Source: Acinetobacter calcoaceticus (GTDB lineage: Bacteria; Pseudomonadota; Gammaproteobacteria; Pseudomonadales; Moraxellaceae). From it: a DNA stretch of 64,000 nucleotides. The stretch lies in contig NZ_JADVKT010000003.1 in the NCBI RefSeq assembly GCF_016508255.1, forward strand, positions 1-64,000. The letters run 5' to 3'. Below, in pieces: positions 1 through 8,204 of this stretch. The notes under the pieces were generated by a model. The model was not told where the DNA came from, did no database searches, and saw nothing but the letters and a program-made list of their open reading frames with translations. Position 1 is the stretch's first letter; the number at the start of each line of letters is the position of its first letter. The position numbers were made by a program, and so were the translations under genes.

Positions 1-55
1 TCGTGAAGGTGGTCGTACTGTAGGTGCTGGTGTTGTTGCGAAAGTAACTGCATAA
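1..55 (+). CDS. tuf: Elongation factor Tu, C-terminal end (partial)
   Basis: Only the last 17 codons are present. They read REGGRTVGAGVVAKVTA and end in TAA, which is the conserved C-terminus of EF-Tu domain III. EF-Tu delivers aminoacyl-tRNA to the ribosome as a GTP complex. The 5' part lies outside the window. The position immediately before a tRNA gene and secE-nusG is the usual gammaproteobacterial arrangement, which supports the call despite the short fragment. Confidence 0.93.
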   Translation, partial: REGGRTVGAGVVAKVTA

Positions 56-81
56 GCATAATATAGTGACGAATTACGTCT

Positions 82-109
82 CAGGTTGAGGGCTTTGGCT
101 CTCAACCTG
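82..109 (+). terminator. Hairpin after tuf
   Basis: A perfect 9-bp stem (82-90 with 101-109) follows the tuf stop codon by 26 nt. The U-tract is poor, so it may be a weak terminator or an RNA processing and 3'-end stability hairpin ahead of the tRNA gene. Confidence 0.55.
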
Positions 110-115
110 CATTAT

Positions 116-191
116 AGGTCAGTAGTTCAATTGGTAGAGCGTCGGTCTCCAAAACCGAATGTTGGGGGTTCGAGTCCCTCCTGGCCTGCCA
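116..191 (+). tRNA. tRNA-Trp (anticodon CCA)
   Basis: A 76-nt cloverleaf. The 7-bp acceptor stem (116-122 with 181-187) contains one G-U pair. The D-loop is TTCAATTGGTAGAGC-like, the anticodon loop is CTCCAAA with CCA at 149-151, and the T-loop is TTCGAGT. The 3' GCCA end is encoded. It sits between tuf and secE, as is common for tRNA-Trp in gammaproteobacteria. Confidence 0.97.
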
Positions 192-266
192 TATTTTGAA
201 ATAAAAAGCTTGATGCTGGCTTAGTTGTTCATATAATAAGTCGCGAGTTCTACGACGAGTACAAAA

Positions 267-707
267 ATGTCGAATGATAAATCGCGTGACGCATTGAGCG
301 ACGCGCCAATTCCCCAAAGAAATAATTCTGCTGAAGTTGTTCGTTCTGGTTCGCCTCTAGATATTGTTCTATGGGTGATTGCAATTGCATTATTGGTTTT
401 AGCTATTACGGCGAATCAACATTTACCAGCGTATTGGGCGCCTGCAAACAATATTTGGGTGCGCGTTGGGGCAATTTTTGCTTGTATCGTTGTTGCTTTG
501 GGTTTATTATACGCCACCCATCAAGGTAAAGGCTTCGTTCGTTTGCTAAAAGATGCACGAGTCGAATTGCGTCGAGTAACTTGGCCAACAAAACAAGAAA
601 CAGTCACTACGTCGTGGCAGGTTCTATTGGTTGTAGTTGTTGCATCATTGGTTTTATGGTGCTTTGACTATGGTTTGGGTTGGTTAATTAAGTTGATTAT
701 CGGGTAA
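267..707 (+). CDS. secE: Preprotein translocase subunit SecE
   Basis: SecE is the essential small subunit that clamps SecY in the SecYEG inner-membrane protein channel. The 146-residue product has three predicted hydrophobic segments: about residues 32-48, 65-82 and 115-145. This is the three-helix form typical of gammaproteobacteria. The conserved cytoplasmic amphipathic motif ELRRVTWPTKQE lies near residues 99-110, just before the last helix. The ATG has only a weak upstream Shine-Dalgarno sequence. nusG follows after 7 nt, so the two are almost certainly co-transcribed. The start was chosen because the N-terminal extension is hydrophilic and begins right after the tRNA spacer. Confidence 0.96.
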   Translation: MSNDKSRDALSDAPIPQRNNSAEVVRSGSPLDIVLWVIAIALLVLAITANQHLPAYWAPANNIWVRVGAIFACIVVALGLLYATHQGKGFVRLLKDARVELRRVTWPTKQETVTTSWQVLLVVVVASLVLWCFDYGLGWLIKLIIG

Positions 708-714
708 AAGAGCT

Positions 715-1248
715 ATGAAACGTTGGTACATTATTCATGCCTACTCTGGCTATGAAAAACAAGTGTTGCGTTCACTTACAGAACGAATCCAGCGTAGCGC
801 TGTTGCTGATAGCTTTGGTGATGTCCTTGTTCCTACCGAAGAAGTGGTAGAAATGAAGGATGGTAAGAAACGTAAATCTGAGCGCAAATTTTTTCCAGGC
901 TATGTGTTAGTCGAAATGGAAATGAATGATGATACTTGGCATATCGTTAAAGAATGTCCAAAGGTTCTAGGTTTTATCGGTGGTACACCTGAGAAGCCAG
1001 CACCAATCACTCAGCGTGAAGCAGATGCGATTCTTGCGCGTGTACGTAATACAGGTGAAGCACCACGTCCTAAGACGATGTTTGAGCCTGGTGAAGAATT
1101 ACTTGTTATTGACGGTCCATTCACAGACTTTAAAGGTGTGGTGGAAGAAGTTCAATACGAGAAGTCACGTTTAACGTTGACAATTAACGTATTTAATCGA
1201 CCAACTCAGGTTGAACTCGAATTTCGCCAAGTCGAAAAAACGATTTAA
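715..1248 (+). CDS. nusG: Transcription termination/antitermination factor NusG
   Basis: NusG binds the RNA polymerase clamp, suppresses pausing, and links polymerase to Rho or to ribosomal protein S10. The 177-residue product has the NGN domain first (starting KRWYIIHAYSGYE) and a C-terminal KOW domain around residues 125-175, with the motif GPFTDFKGVVEEV. Length matches the family. It lies 7 nt after secE. A 109-nt gap with a hairpin separates it from rplK, so the ribosomal protein operon may be partly uncoupled from secE-nusG. Confidence 0.98.
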   Translation: MKRWYIIHAYSGYEKQVLRSLTERIQRSAVADSFGDVLVPTEEVVEMKDGKKRKSERKFFPGYVLVEMEMNDDTWHIVKECPKVLGFIGGTPEKPAPITQREADAILARVRNTGEAPRPKTMFEPGEELLVIDGPFTDFKGVVEEVQYEKSRLTLTINVFNRPTQVELEFRQVEKTI

Positions 1249-1267
1249 TCTTAATTGGTTGAAAAGC

Positions 1268-1284
1268 GCCCGATTTTATCGGGC
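1268..1284 (+). terminator. Hairpin in the nusG-rplK gap
   Basis: A 7-bp GC-rich stem, GCCCGAT with ATCGGGC, has a TTT loop and is followed by a T/G-rich tract rather than a clean U-run. It is best read as a weak terminator or attenuator between secE-nusG and rplKA. Confidence 0.5.
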
Positions 1285-1317
1285 ATTGTTGTTGTAACAG
1301 TAGTGTTGCGTAAAGAT

Positions 1318-1349
1318 TGGGGAGCCTAGCGGCGTTCGTACCCAGAGGT
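1318..1349 (+). promoter_or_regulatory. Possible L1-binding autoregulatory site upstream of rplK
   Basis: The 40 nt before rplK can fold by pairing TGGG (1318-1321) with CCCA (1341-1344) around a GC-rich internal segment. The pairing sits directly over the AGAGG Shine-Dalgarno sequence. In bacteria, ribosomal protein L1 represses rplKA through a 23S rRNA-like site in this leader. The location and fold suggest that role, but the identity is inferred. Confidence 0.4.
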
Positions 1350-1357
1350 ATTTTAAA

Positions 1358-1786
1358 ATGGCTAAGAAGATTGACGGCTATATCAAGCTGCAAGTTCCAG
1401 CTGGTAAAGCAAATCCATCTCCACCAATTGGTCCTGCATTAGGTCAACGTGGTGTAAACATCATGGCATTCTGTAAAGAATTCAATGCTGCTACACAAAA
1501 AGTTGAACCAGGTCTTCCAATTCCTGTAGTGATTACTGTGTACAACGATAAGTCGTTCACATTCATCATGAAAACTCCACCAGCGTCTATTCTTCTTAAG
1601 AAAGCTGCTGGTATCCAAAAGGGTTCAGCTGTACCAAACAAAACTAAAGTTGGTAAGTTGACTCGTGCTCAGTTAGAAGAAATTGCGACTACTAAAGAAC
1701 CGGATTTAACTGGTGCTGATTTAGACGCACGTGTACGTACCATTGCTGGTTCTGCGCGTTCTATGGGCTTGGAAGTGGAGCTATAA
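1358..1786 (+). CDS. rplK: 50S ribosomal protein L11
   Basis: L11 binds the GTPase-associated centre of 23S rRNA and is needed for factor-dependent steps and RelA activation. The 142-residue product shows the proline-rich N-terminal segment ([23 protein letters not shown], split here by NxxxPxPP spacing) and the C-terminal rRNA-binding domain ending in [12 protein letters not shown]. Length and sequence match the family over the full span. The ATG follows an AGAGG ribosome-binding site. rplA begins 3 nt after the stop, so the two are translationally coupled. Confidence 0.99.
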   Translation: MAKKIDGYIKLQVPAGKANPSPPIGPALGQRGVNIMAFCKEFNAATQKVEPGLPIPVVITVYNDKSFTFIMKTPPASILLKKAAGIQKGSAVPNKTKVGKLTRAQLEEIATTKEPDLTGADLDARVRTIAGSARSMGLEVEL

Positions 1787-1789
1787 GAC

Positions 1790-2485
1790 ATGGCAAAGTT
1801 AACTAAACGTCAAAAAGCCATTGCTGCTGCTGTTGAAGCAAACAAAGTTTACACTTTGGAAGAAGCGGTACAAGTTCTTAACAGCTTACCTGCTGCGAAG
1901 TTCAAAGAATCTTTAGATGTAGCTGTAAATCTTGGTGTTGACCCACGTAAATCTGACCAGGTTGTTCGTGGTGCGACTACATTACCTGCTGGTACTGGTA
2001 AAACTGTACGTGTAGCGGTATTTGCTCAAGGCGCGCAAGCAGAAGCTGCTAAAGAAGCTGGTGCAGACATCGTAGGTTTTGATGACCTTGCTGAAAGCAT
2101 CCAAGGTGGAAACCTTAACTTTGATGTTGTAATCGCTGCTCCTGACGCTATGCGCGTTGTTGGTAAGCTCGGTACAATTCTTGGTCCACGTGGTTTAATG
2201 CCAAACCCTAAAGTTGGTACTGTAACTCCTGATGTAGCGAATGCTGTTAAAAACGCTAAATCTGGTCAGGCTCGTTACCGTGTAGACAAAGCGGGTATTA
2301 TCCATGCTGCGATCGGTCAGTTAGGCTTTGATGCTGCTGCTATCCGTCAAAACGTTGAAACCTTAGTTGCTGACTTGAAAAAGTTAAAACCTGCAACTTC
2401 TAAAGGTGTATACATCAAAAAGATCACTTTGAGCTCAACTATGGGTCCTGGTCTTACTGTTGATGTAAGCAACGTTTCTAACTAA
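1790..2485 (+). CDS. rplA: 50S ribosomal protein L1
   Basis: L1 forms the mobile stalk at the ribosomal E site and helps release deacylated tRNA. It also acts as the translational repressor of rplKA in studied bacteria. The 231-residue product has the two-domain L1 fold. The signature segment [15 protein letters not shown] lies near residues 129-143, and the RNA-contacting N-terminus begins AKLTKRQKA. It follows rplK by 3 nt and is itself followed by the long L10 leader. Confidence 0.99.
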   Translation: MAKLTKRQKAIAAAVEANKVYTLEEAVQVLNSLPAAKFKESLDVAVNLGVDPRKSDQVVRGATTLPAGTGKTVRVAVFAQGAQAEAAKEAGADIVGFDDLAESIQGGNLNFDVVIAAPDAMRVVGKLGTILGPRGLMPNPKVGTVTPDVANAVKNAKSGQARYRVDKAGIIHAAIGQLGFDAAAIRQNVETLVADLKKLKPATSKGVYIKKITLSSTMGPGLTVDVSNVSN

Positions 2486-2530
2486 GTTTAAAACTTGGTC
2501 AAGAATTTTAAAGTCCTGATTGAGGGCAGG

Positions 2531-2783
2531 GTGTAAAGAATCATAGATTTTTTACACTCATTCAAAGTAATGCTTTGTTTCCTCACTCATCAGGCGGACT
2601 TTGAATTGATAAATGTAAATTTATCAGCGTCAAAGACCACAGGCGAAGAGACTTCTTTTGAATATCTTCTTAATAGCCCAGCCTGCGTAGACGCGGTGGT
2701 GTGATTTATTCCTCCTCCGCGTGCAAGTCAAATCCTTGTTGACTTGCGAATTGGGAGTGTACTTTTTTGAGTACATAAATCAC
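2531..2783 (+). ncRNA. L10 leader (rplJ autoregulatory 5' region)
   Basis: The 315-nt rplA-rplJ gap is filled by a multi-hairpin leader. Visible helices are 2531-2542 with 2546-2557 (12 bp, one G-U, 3-nt loop), a TTTGA...TCAAAG-closed hairpin around 2601-2636, 2723-2731 with 2739-2747 (perfect 9 bp), and a closing helix 2701-2709 with 2775-2783 (GTGATTTAT with ATAAATCAC). The segments CAAAGACCACAGGCG and CCTGCGTAGACG match the conserved L10-binding core that I recall from enterobacterial leaders. In that system the L10-(L7/L12) complex binds here and represses rplJL translation. The fold ends just before the TAGGAGG ribosome-binding site of rplJ. Confidence 0.85.
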
Positions 2784-2800
2784 CGTTAGGAGGTTTTACA

Positions 2801-3307
2801 ATGGCTCTTCTTATTGAAAGCAAAAAACAGATCGTTGCTGAAGTGGCTCAAACTGCTTCTACAGCGTTCGCTGCCGTTGTTGCTGACTATCAAGGTTTAA
2901 CCGTTGAGCAATTAACTACTCTTCGTGTTGAAGCTCGTAAACTAGGTGTTGCTACACGCGTTGTGCGTAACACTTTGGCTAAACGTGCTCTTCAAGATAC
3001 GCAATTTGCAATCTTGAATGACAACCTTGTTGGCCCAACAATCTTAGCATTCTCAACTTCTGAAGACGATATGGGTGCAGCTGCACGCTTGTTTGAAGAA
3101 TTTGCTAAAACTAACAAAGCATTTGAATTAAAAGCTGCTGCATTTGACGGCAAACTTTATCAAGGTGCTGAAGTTAGCGTTATCGCAAACCTTCCAAACC
3201 AAGAAAAAGCGCTTACTATGCTCGCATCTGTTCTTCAAGCTCCTATTTCGAAATTGGGTCGCTTACTTACAGCGCTTCAAGAGAAAAACGAGTCAGAAGC
3301 TGCTTAA
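2801..3307 (+). CDS. rplJ: 50S ribosomal protein L10
   Basis: L10 anchors the L7/L12 stalk to 23S rRNA and, as a complex with L7/L12, represses its own operon through the upstream leader. The 168-residue product has the globular rRNA-binding N-domain (ADYQGLTVEQLTTLR, then RVVRNTLAKRAL near residues 52-66) and a C-terminal helix that carries the L12 dimers. The strong TAGGAGG ribosome-binding site is 8-9 nt before the ATG. rplL follows after 48 nt in the same direction. Confidence 0.99.
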   Translation: MALLIESKKQIVAEVAQTASTAFAAVVADYQGLTVEQLTTLRVEARKLGVATRVVRNTLAKRALQDTQFAILNDNLVGPTILAFSTSEDDMGAAARLFEEFAKTNKAFELKAAAFDGKLYQGAEVSVIANLPNQEKALTMLASVLQAPISKLGRLLTALQEKNESEAA

Positions 3308-3355
3308 GCTTAAATCTACTTCCACACCATTCAATACCCATTTGGAGTTAATCTC

Positions 3356-3724
3356 ATGGCTTTAACAAACGAAGAAATCCTAAACGCAGTTGCTGAAAAA
3401 ACTGTTCTTGAACTTGTTGAACTTATTTCTGCTTTTGAAGAGAAATTCAACGTATCTGCTGCTGCTGTAGCTGTAGCTGCTCCTGCTGCAGGCGCTGCTG
3501 CTGCTGAAGAACAAACTGAATTCAACGTTGAGTTGACTTCTTTTGGTGCTAACAAAGTAGCTGTAATTAAAGCAGTTCGTGAAGCAACTGGCCTTGGTCT
3601 TAAAGAAGCTAAAGACCTAGTTGAAGGTGCTCCACAAGTTCTTAAAGAAGGCATTTCTAAAGAAGAAGGCGAAGAACTTAAGAAGAAACTTGAAGAAGCT
3701 GGTGCTACAGTTACACTTAAGTAA
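3356..3724 (+). CDS. rplL: 50S ribosomal protein L7/L12
   Basis: L7/L12 forms the flexible ribosomal stalk that recruits translational GTPases. The 122-residue protein has the N-terminal dimerisation region, an Ala/Val-rich hinge (about residues 38-52), and the conserved C-terminal domain with [17 protein letters not shown] and the terminal GATVTLK. Its length is normal for the family. It is the last ribosomal protein gene before tandem hairpins and rpoB, an arrangement in which L7/L12 mRNA usually exceeds rpoBC mRNA. Confidence 0.99.
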   Translation: MALTNEEILNAVAEKTVLELVELISAFEEKFNVSAAAVAVAAPAAGAAAAEEQTEFNVELTSFGANKVAVIKAVREATGLGLKEAKDLVEGAPQVLKEGISKEEGEELKKKLEEAGATVTLK

Positions 3725-3732
3725 TTGTAAAA

Positions 3733-3795
3733 GGAGTCGGTTTTTAAATCGGCTCCATAAAATGGCTGATGGCTCTTGGGTCATCAGCCTTTTTG
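3733..3795 (+). terminator. Tandem hairpins after rplL (attenuator/processing site)
   Basis: Two adjacent hairpins lie in the 305-nt rplL-rpoB gap. The first pairs 3733-3743 with 3746-3756 (11 bp including G-U pairs). The second pairs 3764-3771 with 3782-3789 and is followed by TTTTTGCG, which looks like an intrinsic terminator. In E. coli the same gap contains a partial attenuator and an RNase III site that set the ratio of ribosomal proteins to polymerase subunits. The same role is inferred here. The rest of the gap, 3796-3984, is AT-rich and shows no gene. Confidence 0.75.
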
Positions 3796-3984
3796 CGTTA
3801 CAATAATCGGCTCGATTTTTGTTTGTTCTGTACAATAACTGTTATTTTTCAGAATAATCAAAGTAATTTCAAATGCTTACCAATATTTTTCTTTTTAAAA
3901 AATATTGTTAAGCGTTTTAATACCACTAAAAATTGCAGCATTTGTAAACAGTGGTGGCCATATCGGCCTGTGTAATTCCTTCTG

Positions 3985-4005
3985 AGCCCGTTCTGCAGGC
4001 GGGCT
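3985..4005 (+). promoter_or_regulatory. Hairpin upstream of the rpoB start
   Basis: AGCCCG (3985-3990) pairs with CGGGCT (4000-4005) around a 9-nt loop, ending 24 nt before the rpoB ATG. There is no U-tract, so it is more likely a leader or mRNA-stability structure than a terminator. Any link to rpoB translational control is inference. Confidence 0.4.
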
Positions 4006-4029
4006 TGGTTTACTTTCCGAGGACTCCAG

Positions 4030-7000
4030 ATGGCATACTCATATACCGAAAAGAAACGGATCCGTAAGAATTTTGGTAAATTGCCCCAAGTAATGGAAGC
4101 ACCGTACTTACTTTCGATTCAGGTCGATTCGTATAGAACGTTCTTGCAAGGTGGCAAATCTCCAAAAAACCGCGAAGATATCGGTCTCCAAGCCGCATTT
4201 CGTTCAGTTTTTCCTATAGAAAGTTATTCTGGCAATGCTGCTTTAGAATTTGTTGAGTATAGCCTTGGTAAGCCTGAGTTTGATGTGCGTGAATGTATTT
4301 TACGTGGTTCGACTTATGCGGCACCAATGCGCGTAAAAATTCGTTTGATTATTAAAGATCGCGAAACTAAATCTATTAAAGACGTACGTGAACAAGAAGT
4401 CTACATGGGTGAAATGCCACTCATGACAGACAATGGTACCTTTGTGATCAATGGTACTGAGCGTGTAATCGTATCTCAATTACACCGTTCACCTGGTGTA
4501 TTCTTTGATCACGATAAAGGCAAAACACATTCAAGTGGTAAAGTACTTTATTCTGCACGTATTATTCCTTACCGTGGTTCATGGTTAGATTTCGAATTTG
4601 ATGCAAAAGATTTAGTTTATGTGCGTATTGACCGTCGTCGTAAATTATTAGCAACTGTTGTATTGCGTGCATTGGGTTACAACAATGAACAAATCTTGAA
4701 TTTGTTCTATGAAAAAGTACCTGTATATCTTGATATGGGTAGCTATCAAATTGACCTTGTTCCAGATCGTCTGCGTGGCGAAATGGCGCAATTTGATATT
4801 GCAGATAATGACGGTAAAATCATTGTTGAGCAAGGTAAACGTATTAATGCACGTCACGTACGTCAAATGGAAGCTTCTGGTTTAGCTAAGCTATCAGTTC
4901 CTGATGAGTACCTGTACGAGCGTATCACTGCCGAAGATATTACTTTACGTAATGGTGATGTGATTCCTGCAAATACATTGTTAAGCCATGAAGTTATGGT
5001 GAAACTTGCAGAAGGCGGTGTTAAACAGTTCAATATCTTGTTTACGAACGATATTGACCGTGGTTCATTTGTTGCTGACTCATTACGTGCTGACACAACA
5101 TCTGGTCGTGAAGAAGCATTAGTTGAAATCTATAAAGTAATGCGTCCAGGCGAGCCACCAACAAAAGAAGCTGCTGAAAACTTATTTAATAACTTATTCT
5201 TCTCTTCTGAACGTTATGACTTATCTCCAGTAGGTCGTATGAAGTTTAACCGTCGTTTGGGTCGCCCATACGAAGTTGGTACTGATCAGAAGTCACGTGA
5301 AGTAGAAGGTATTTTATCGCACGAAGATATCATCGATGTATTACGTACATTAGTTGAAATCCGTAACGGTAAAGGTGAAGTCGATGATATCGATCACTTG
5401 GGTAACCGTCGTGTACGTTCTGTTGGTGAAATGACTGAAAACCAATTCCGTGTTGGTTTGGTTCGTGTTGAACGTGCTGTTAAAGAGCGTTTAAGTCAAG
5501 CAGAAACAGATAATTTATCTCCGCAAGATCTAATCAACGCAAAACCAGTTGCAGCTGCAATCAAAGAATTCTTTGGTTCAAGCCAATTGTCTCAGTTTAT
5601 GGATCAAAACAACCCATTATCTGAGATTACACATAAACGTCGTGTTTCAGCGCTTGGACCTGGTGGTTTAACGCGTGAACGTGCGGGCTTTGAAGTACGT
5701 GACGTACATCAAACTCACTATGGTCGTGTATGTCCAATTGAAACGCCGGAAGGTCCAAACATTGGTTTGATCAACTCGCTTTCTGTTTATGCAAAAGCAA
5801 ATGATTTTGGTTTCTTGGAAACACCTTACCGTAAAGTGGTAGATGGCCGAGTAACTGATGCTGTTGAATACCTTTCTGCTATTGAAGAAGTGGGTACTGT
5901 TATTGCACAGGCCGATTCTGCGATAGATAAAGATGGTAACTTAACAGAAGAGTTTGTTTCTGTTCGTCATCAAGGTGAATTTGTACGTATCCCACCTGAA
6001 AAAGTGACGCATATGGATGTATCTGCACAGCAGGTTGTATCTGTAGCTGCATCGCTTATTCCGTTCCTTGAACACGATGACGCAAACCGTGCATTGATGG
6101 GTTCAAACATGCAACGTCAGGCGGTTCCTACTCTACGTGCGGATAAACCGCTTGTAGGTACAGGTATGGAAGCGAACGTTGCACGTGACTCGGGTGTATG
6201 TGTGATCGCAAACCGTGGTGGTGCGATTGAATATGTAGATGCTTCTCGTATCGTTATTCGTGTAAACGAAGATGAAATGATTGCAGGTGAGGCTGGTGTA
6301 GATATTTACAACCTCATTAAATATACACGTTCTAACCAAAACACTTGTATCAACCAAAATATTATCGTGAATTTGGGCGACAAAGTTGCTCGCGGTGATA
6401 TCTTGGCAGACGGTCCGTCAACAGATATGGGTGAGCTTGCGCTTGGTCAAAACATGCGTGTAGCGTTCATGACGTGGAATGGTTACAACTACGAAGACTC
6501 GATCTTGTTATCTGAGCGTGTACTTCAAGAAGACCGTTTAACTTCTATTCATATTCAAGAATTATCATGTGTAGCACGTGATACTAAGTTAGGTGCAGAA
6601 GAAATTACTGCCGATATCCCTAACGTAGGTGAAGCTGCACTTTCTAAACTTGATGAATCGGGTATCGTTTATATCGGTGCTGAAGTTACTGCTGGTGACA
6701 TCCTTGTTGGTAAAGTAACGCCTAAAGGTGAAACTCAGTTAACTCCTGAAGAAAAATTGCTTCGTGCAATCTTCGGTGAGAAAGCAGCTGACGTTAAAGA
6801 CTCATCTTTACGTGTTCCATCTGGTACTAAAGGTACAGTTATCGATGTTCAAGTCTTCACTCGTGATGGCTTAGAGAAAGATGACCGTGCGTTGGCAATT
6901 GAAAAAGCACAGCTTGACTCTTACCGTAAAGACTTGAAAGAAGAATACAAGATCTTTGAAGAAGCAGCTCGTGAACGTGTAATTCGTTTGCTTAAAGGCC

Positions 7001-8118
7001 AAGAGTCTAACGGTGGTGGTTCAACTAAACGTGGCGACAAGCTCGTTGAAGATATGCTGTCTGGTTTAGAACTTGTTGACTTACTTGAAATCCAACCTAC
7101 AGACGAAGCAATTGCTGAACGTTTATCTCAAATTCAAGTGTTCTTGAAAGAGAAGAGCGCAGAAATTGATGAGAAGTTTGCAGAGAAGAAACGTAAGCTT
7201 TCGACTGGTGATGAGTTAACAACAGGTGTTCTGAAAGTTGTTAAAGTTTACCTAGCAGTTAAACGTCGCATTCAGCCTGGTGATAAAATGGCTGGTCGTC
7301 ACGGTAACAAAGGTGTTGTATCTAACATTTTACCTGTTGAAGACATGCCACACGATGCTAACGGTGTACCGGTAGATATCGTATTGAACCCATTGGGTGT
7401 ACCATCTCGTATGAACGTGGGTCAGATTCTTGAGACTCACTTAGGTATGGCGGCTAAAGGGCTTGGCGATAAAATCGAAAAAATGTTGAAAGAACAGCGT
7501 ACAGTTTTAGAACTTCGCGAATTCTTAGACAAGATTTATAACAAAGTTGGTGGCGAGCAAGAAGATCTTGATAGCTTAACTGATGCTGAAGTTTTAGCTC
7601 TTTCTGGCAACTTACGTGCTGGTGTGCCTTTAGCTACTCCTGTATTTGATGGTGCTGAAGAAAGCCAAATTAAAGACTTACTTGAATTAGCTGACATTTC
7701 ACGTACTGGTCAAACAGTATTGTTTGATGGTCGTACGGGTGAACAGTTTGATCGTCCTGTAACTGTAGGTTACATGTACATGCTCAAATTGAACCACTTG
7801 GTTGATGACAAAATGCATGCGCGTTCAACTGGTTCTTACTCACTTGTTACACAACAACCGCTTGGTGGTAAAGCACAGTTCGGTGGTCAGCGTTTCGGTG
7901 AGATGGAGGTCTGGGCACTTGAAGCTTACGGTGCAGCATATACTCTTCAAGAGATGTTAACTGTTAAGTCGGATGACGTTGAAGGTCGTACACGCATCTA
8001 TAAGAATATTGTAGATGGTAACCATTATATGGATCCGGGTATGCCTGAATCGTTCAACGTATTGACCAAAGAGATCCGTTCTTTAGGTATCAACATTGAA
8101 CTGAAAAATGGTGACTAA
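4030..8118 (+). CDS. rpoB: DNA-directed RNA polymerase subunit beta
   Basis: The beta subunit forms one pincer of RNA polymerase, contributes to the active centre and binds rifampicin. The 1362-residue product is full length for this group (E. coli has 1342). The rifampicin region around [15 protein letters not shown] and [12 protein letters not shown] keeps the Q, D, H, R and S residues whose substitution gives resistance (E. coli 513, 516, 526, 529 and 531), so no common resistance change is visible. The lysines and arginines of [10 protein letters not shown] near the C-terminal third are conserved. rpoC follows after a short hairpin-containing spacer. Confidence 0.99.
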   Translation: MAYSYTEKKRIRKNFGKLPQVMEAPYLLSIQVDSYRTFLQGGKSPKNREDIGLQAAFRSVFPIESYSGNAALEFVEYSLGKPEFDVRECILRGSTYAAPMRVKIRLIIKDRETKSIKDVREQEVYMGEMPLMTDNGTFVINGTERVIVSQLHRSPGVFFDHDKGKTHSSGKVLYSARIIPYRGSWLDFEFDAKDLVYVRIDRRRKLLATVVLRALGYNNEQILNLFYEKVPVYLDMGSYQIDLVPDRLRGEMAQFDIADNDGKIIVEQGKRINARHVRQMEASGLAKLSVPDEYLYERITAEDITLRNGDVIPANTLLSHEVMVKLAEGGVKQFNILFTNDIDRGSFVADSLRADTTSGREEALVEIYKVMRPGEPPTKEAAENLFNNLFFSSERYDLSPVGRMKFNRRLGRPYEVGTDQKSREVEGILSHEDIIDVLRTLVEIRNGKGEVDDIDHLGNRRVRSVGEMTENQFRVGLVRVERAVKERLSQAETDNLSPQDLINAKPVAAAIKEFFGSSQLSQFMDQNNPLSEITHKRRVSALGPGGLTRERAGFEVRDVHQTHYGRVCPIETPEGPNIGLINSLSVYAKANDFGFLETPYRKVVDGRVTDAVEYLSAIEEVGTVIAQADSAIDKDGNLTEEFVSVRHQGEFVRIPPEKVTHMDVSAQQVVSVAASLIPFLEHDDANRALMGSNMQRQAVPTLRADKPLVGTGMEANVARDSGVCVIANRGGAIEYVDASRIVIRVNEDEMIAGEAGVDIYNLIKYTRSNQNTCINQNIIVNLGDKVARGDILADGPSTDMGELALGQNMRVAFMTWNGYNYEDSILLSERVLQEDRLTSIHIQELSCVARDTKLGAEEITADIPNVGEAALSKLDESGIVYIGAEVTAGDILVGKVTPKGETQLTPEEKLLRAIFGEKAADVKDSSLRVPSGTKGTVIDVQVFTRDGLEKDDRALAIEKAQLDSYRKDLKEEYKIFEEAARERVIRLLKGQESNGGGSTKRGDKLVEDMLSGLELVDLLEIQPTDEAIAERLSQIQVFLKEKSAEIDEKFAEKKRKLSTGDELTTGVLKVVKVYLAVKRRIQPGDKMAGRHGNKGVVSNILPVEDMPHDANGVPVDIVLNPLGVPSRMNVGQILETHLGMAAKGLGDKIEKMLKEQRTVLELREFLDKIYNKVGGEQEDLDSLTDAEVLALSGNLRAGVPLATPVFDGAEESQIKDLLELADISRTGQTVLFDGRTGEQFDRPVTVGYMYMLKLNHLVDDKMHARSTGSYSLVTQQPLGGKAQFGGQRFGEMEVWALEAYGAAYTLQEMLTVKSDDVEGRTRIYKNIVDGNHYMDPGMPESFNVLTKEIRSLGINIELKNGD

Positions 8119-8165
8119 GTCGTAAGACTCACGATTTTTTAGGAAAAAACAATATTTGTGACCCA

Positions 8166-8189
8166 GTCGGGTAAGCGTTGCTTCCCGAC
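8166..8189 (+). promoter_or_regulatory. rpoB-rpoC intercistronic hairpin
   Basis: GTCGGG (8166-8171) pairs with CCCGAC (8184-8189), and AAGC (8173-8176) pairs with GCTT (8180-8183). The result is a 10-bp stem with one bulged T and a GTT loop, ending 4 nt before the GGAG of rpoC. No U-tract follows. Position suggests an mRNA-stability or translation-coupling element. Confidence 0.5.
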
Positions 8190-8204
8190 ACACGGAGAAA
8201 AAAA

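Noticed and set aside
3331..3654. Long minus-strand frame over rplL
   Set aside because: Antisense shadow of a highly expressed, codon-biased gene; no ribosome-binding site or homology expected.
4030..8118. Possible rifampicin-resistance substitution in rpoB
   Set aside because: The hotspot residues (Q, D, H, R and S in the SQFMDQNNP and [12 protein letters not shown] blocks) are the susceptible type; the Val at the Ile position is likely natural variation.
8178..8204. Longer rpoC start at TTG 8178
   Set aside because: It lies inside the intercistronic hairpin, has no ribosome-binding site and adds residues absent from the family N-terminus; TTG 8205 is preferred.
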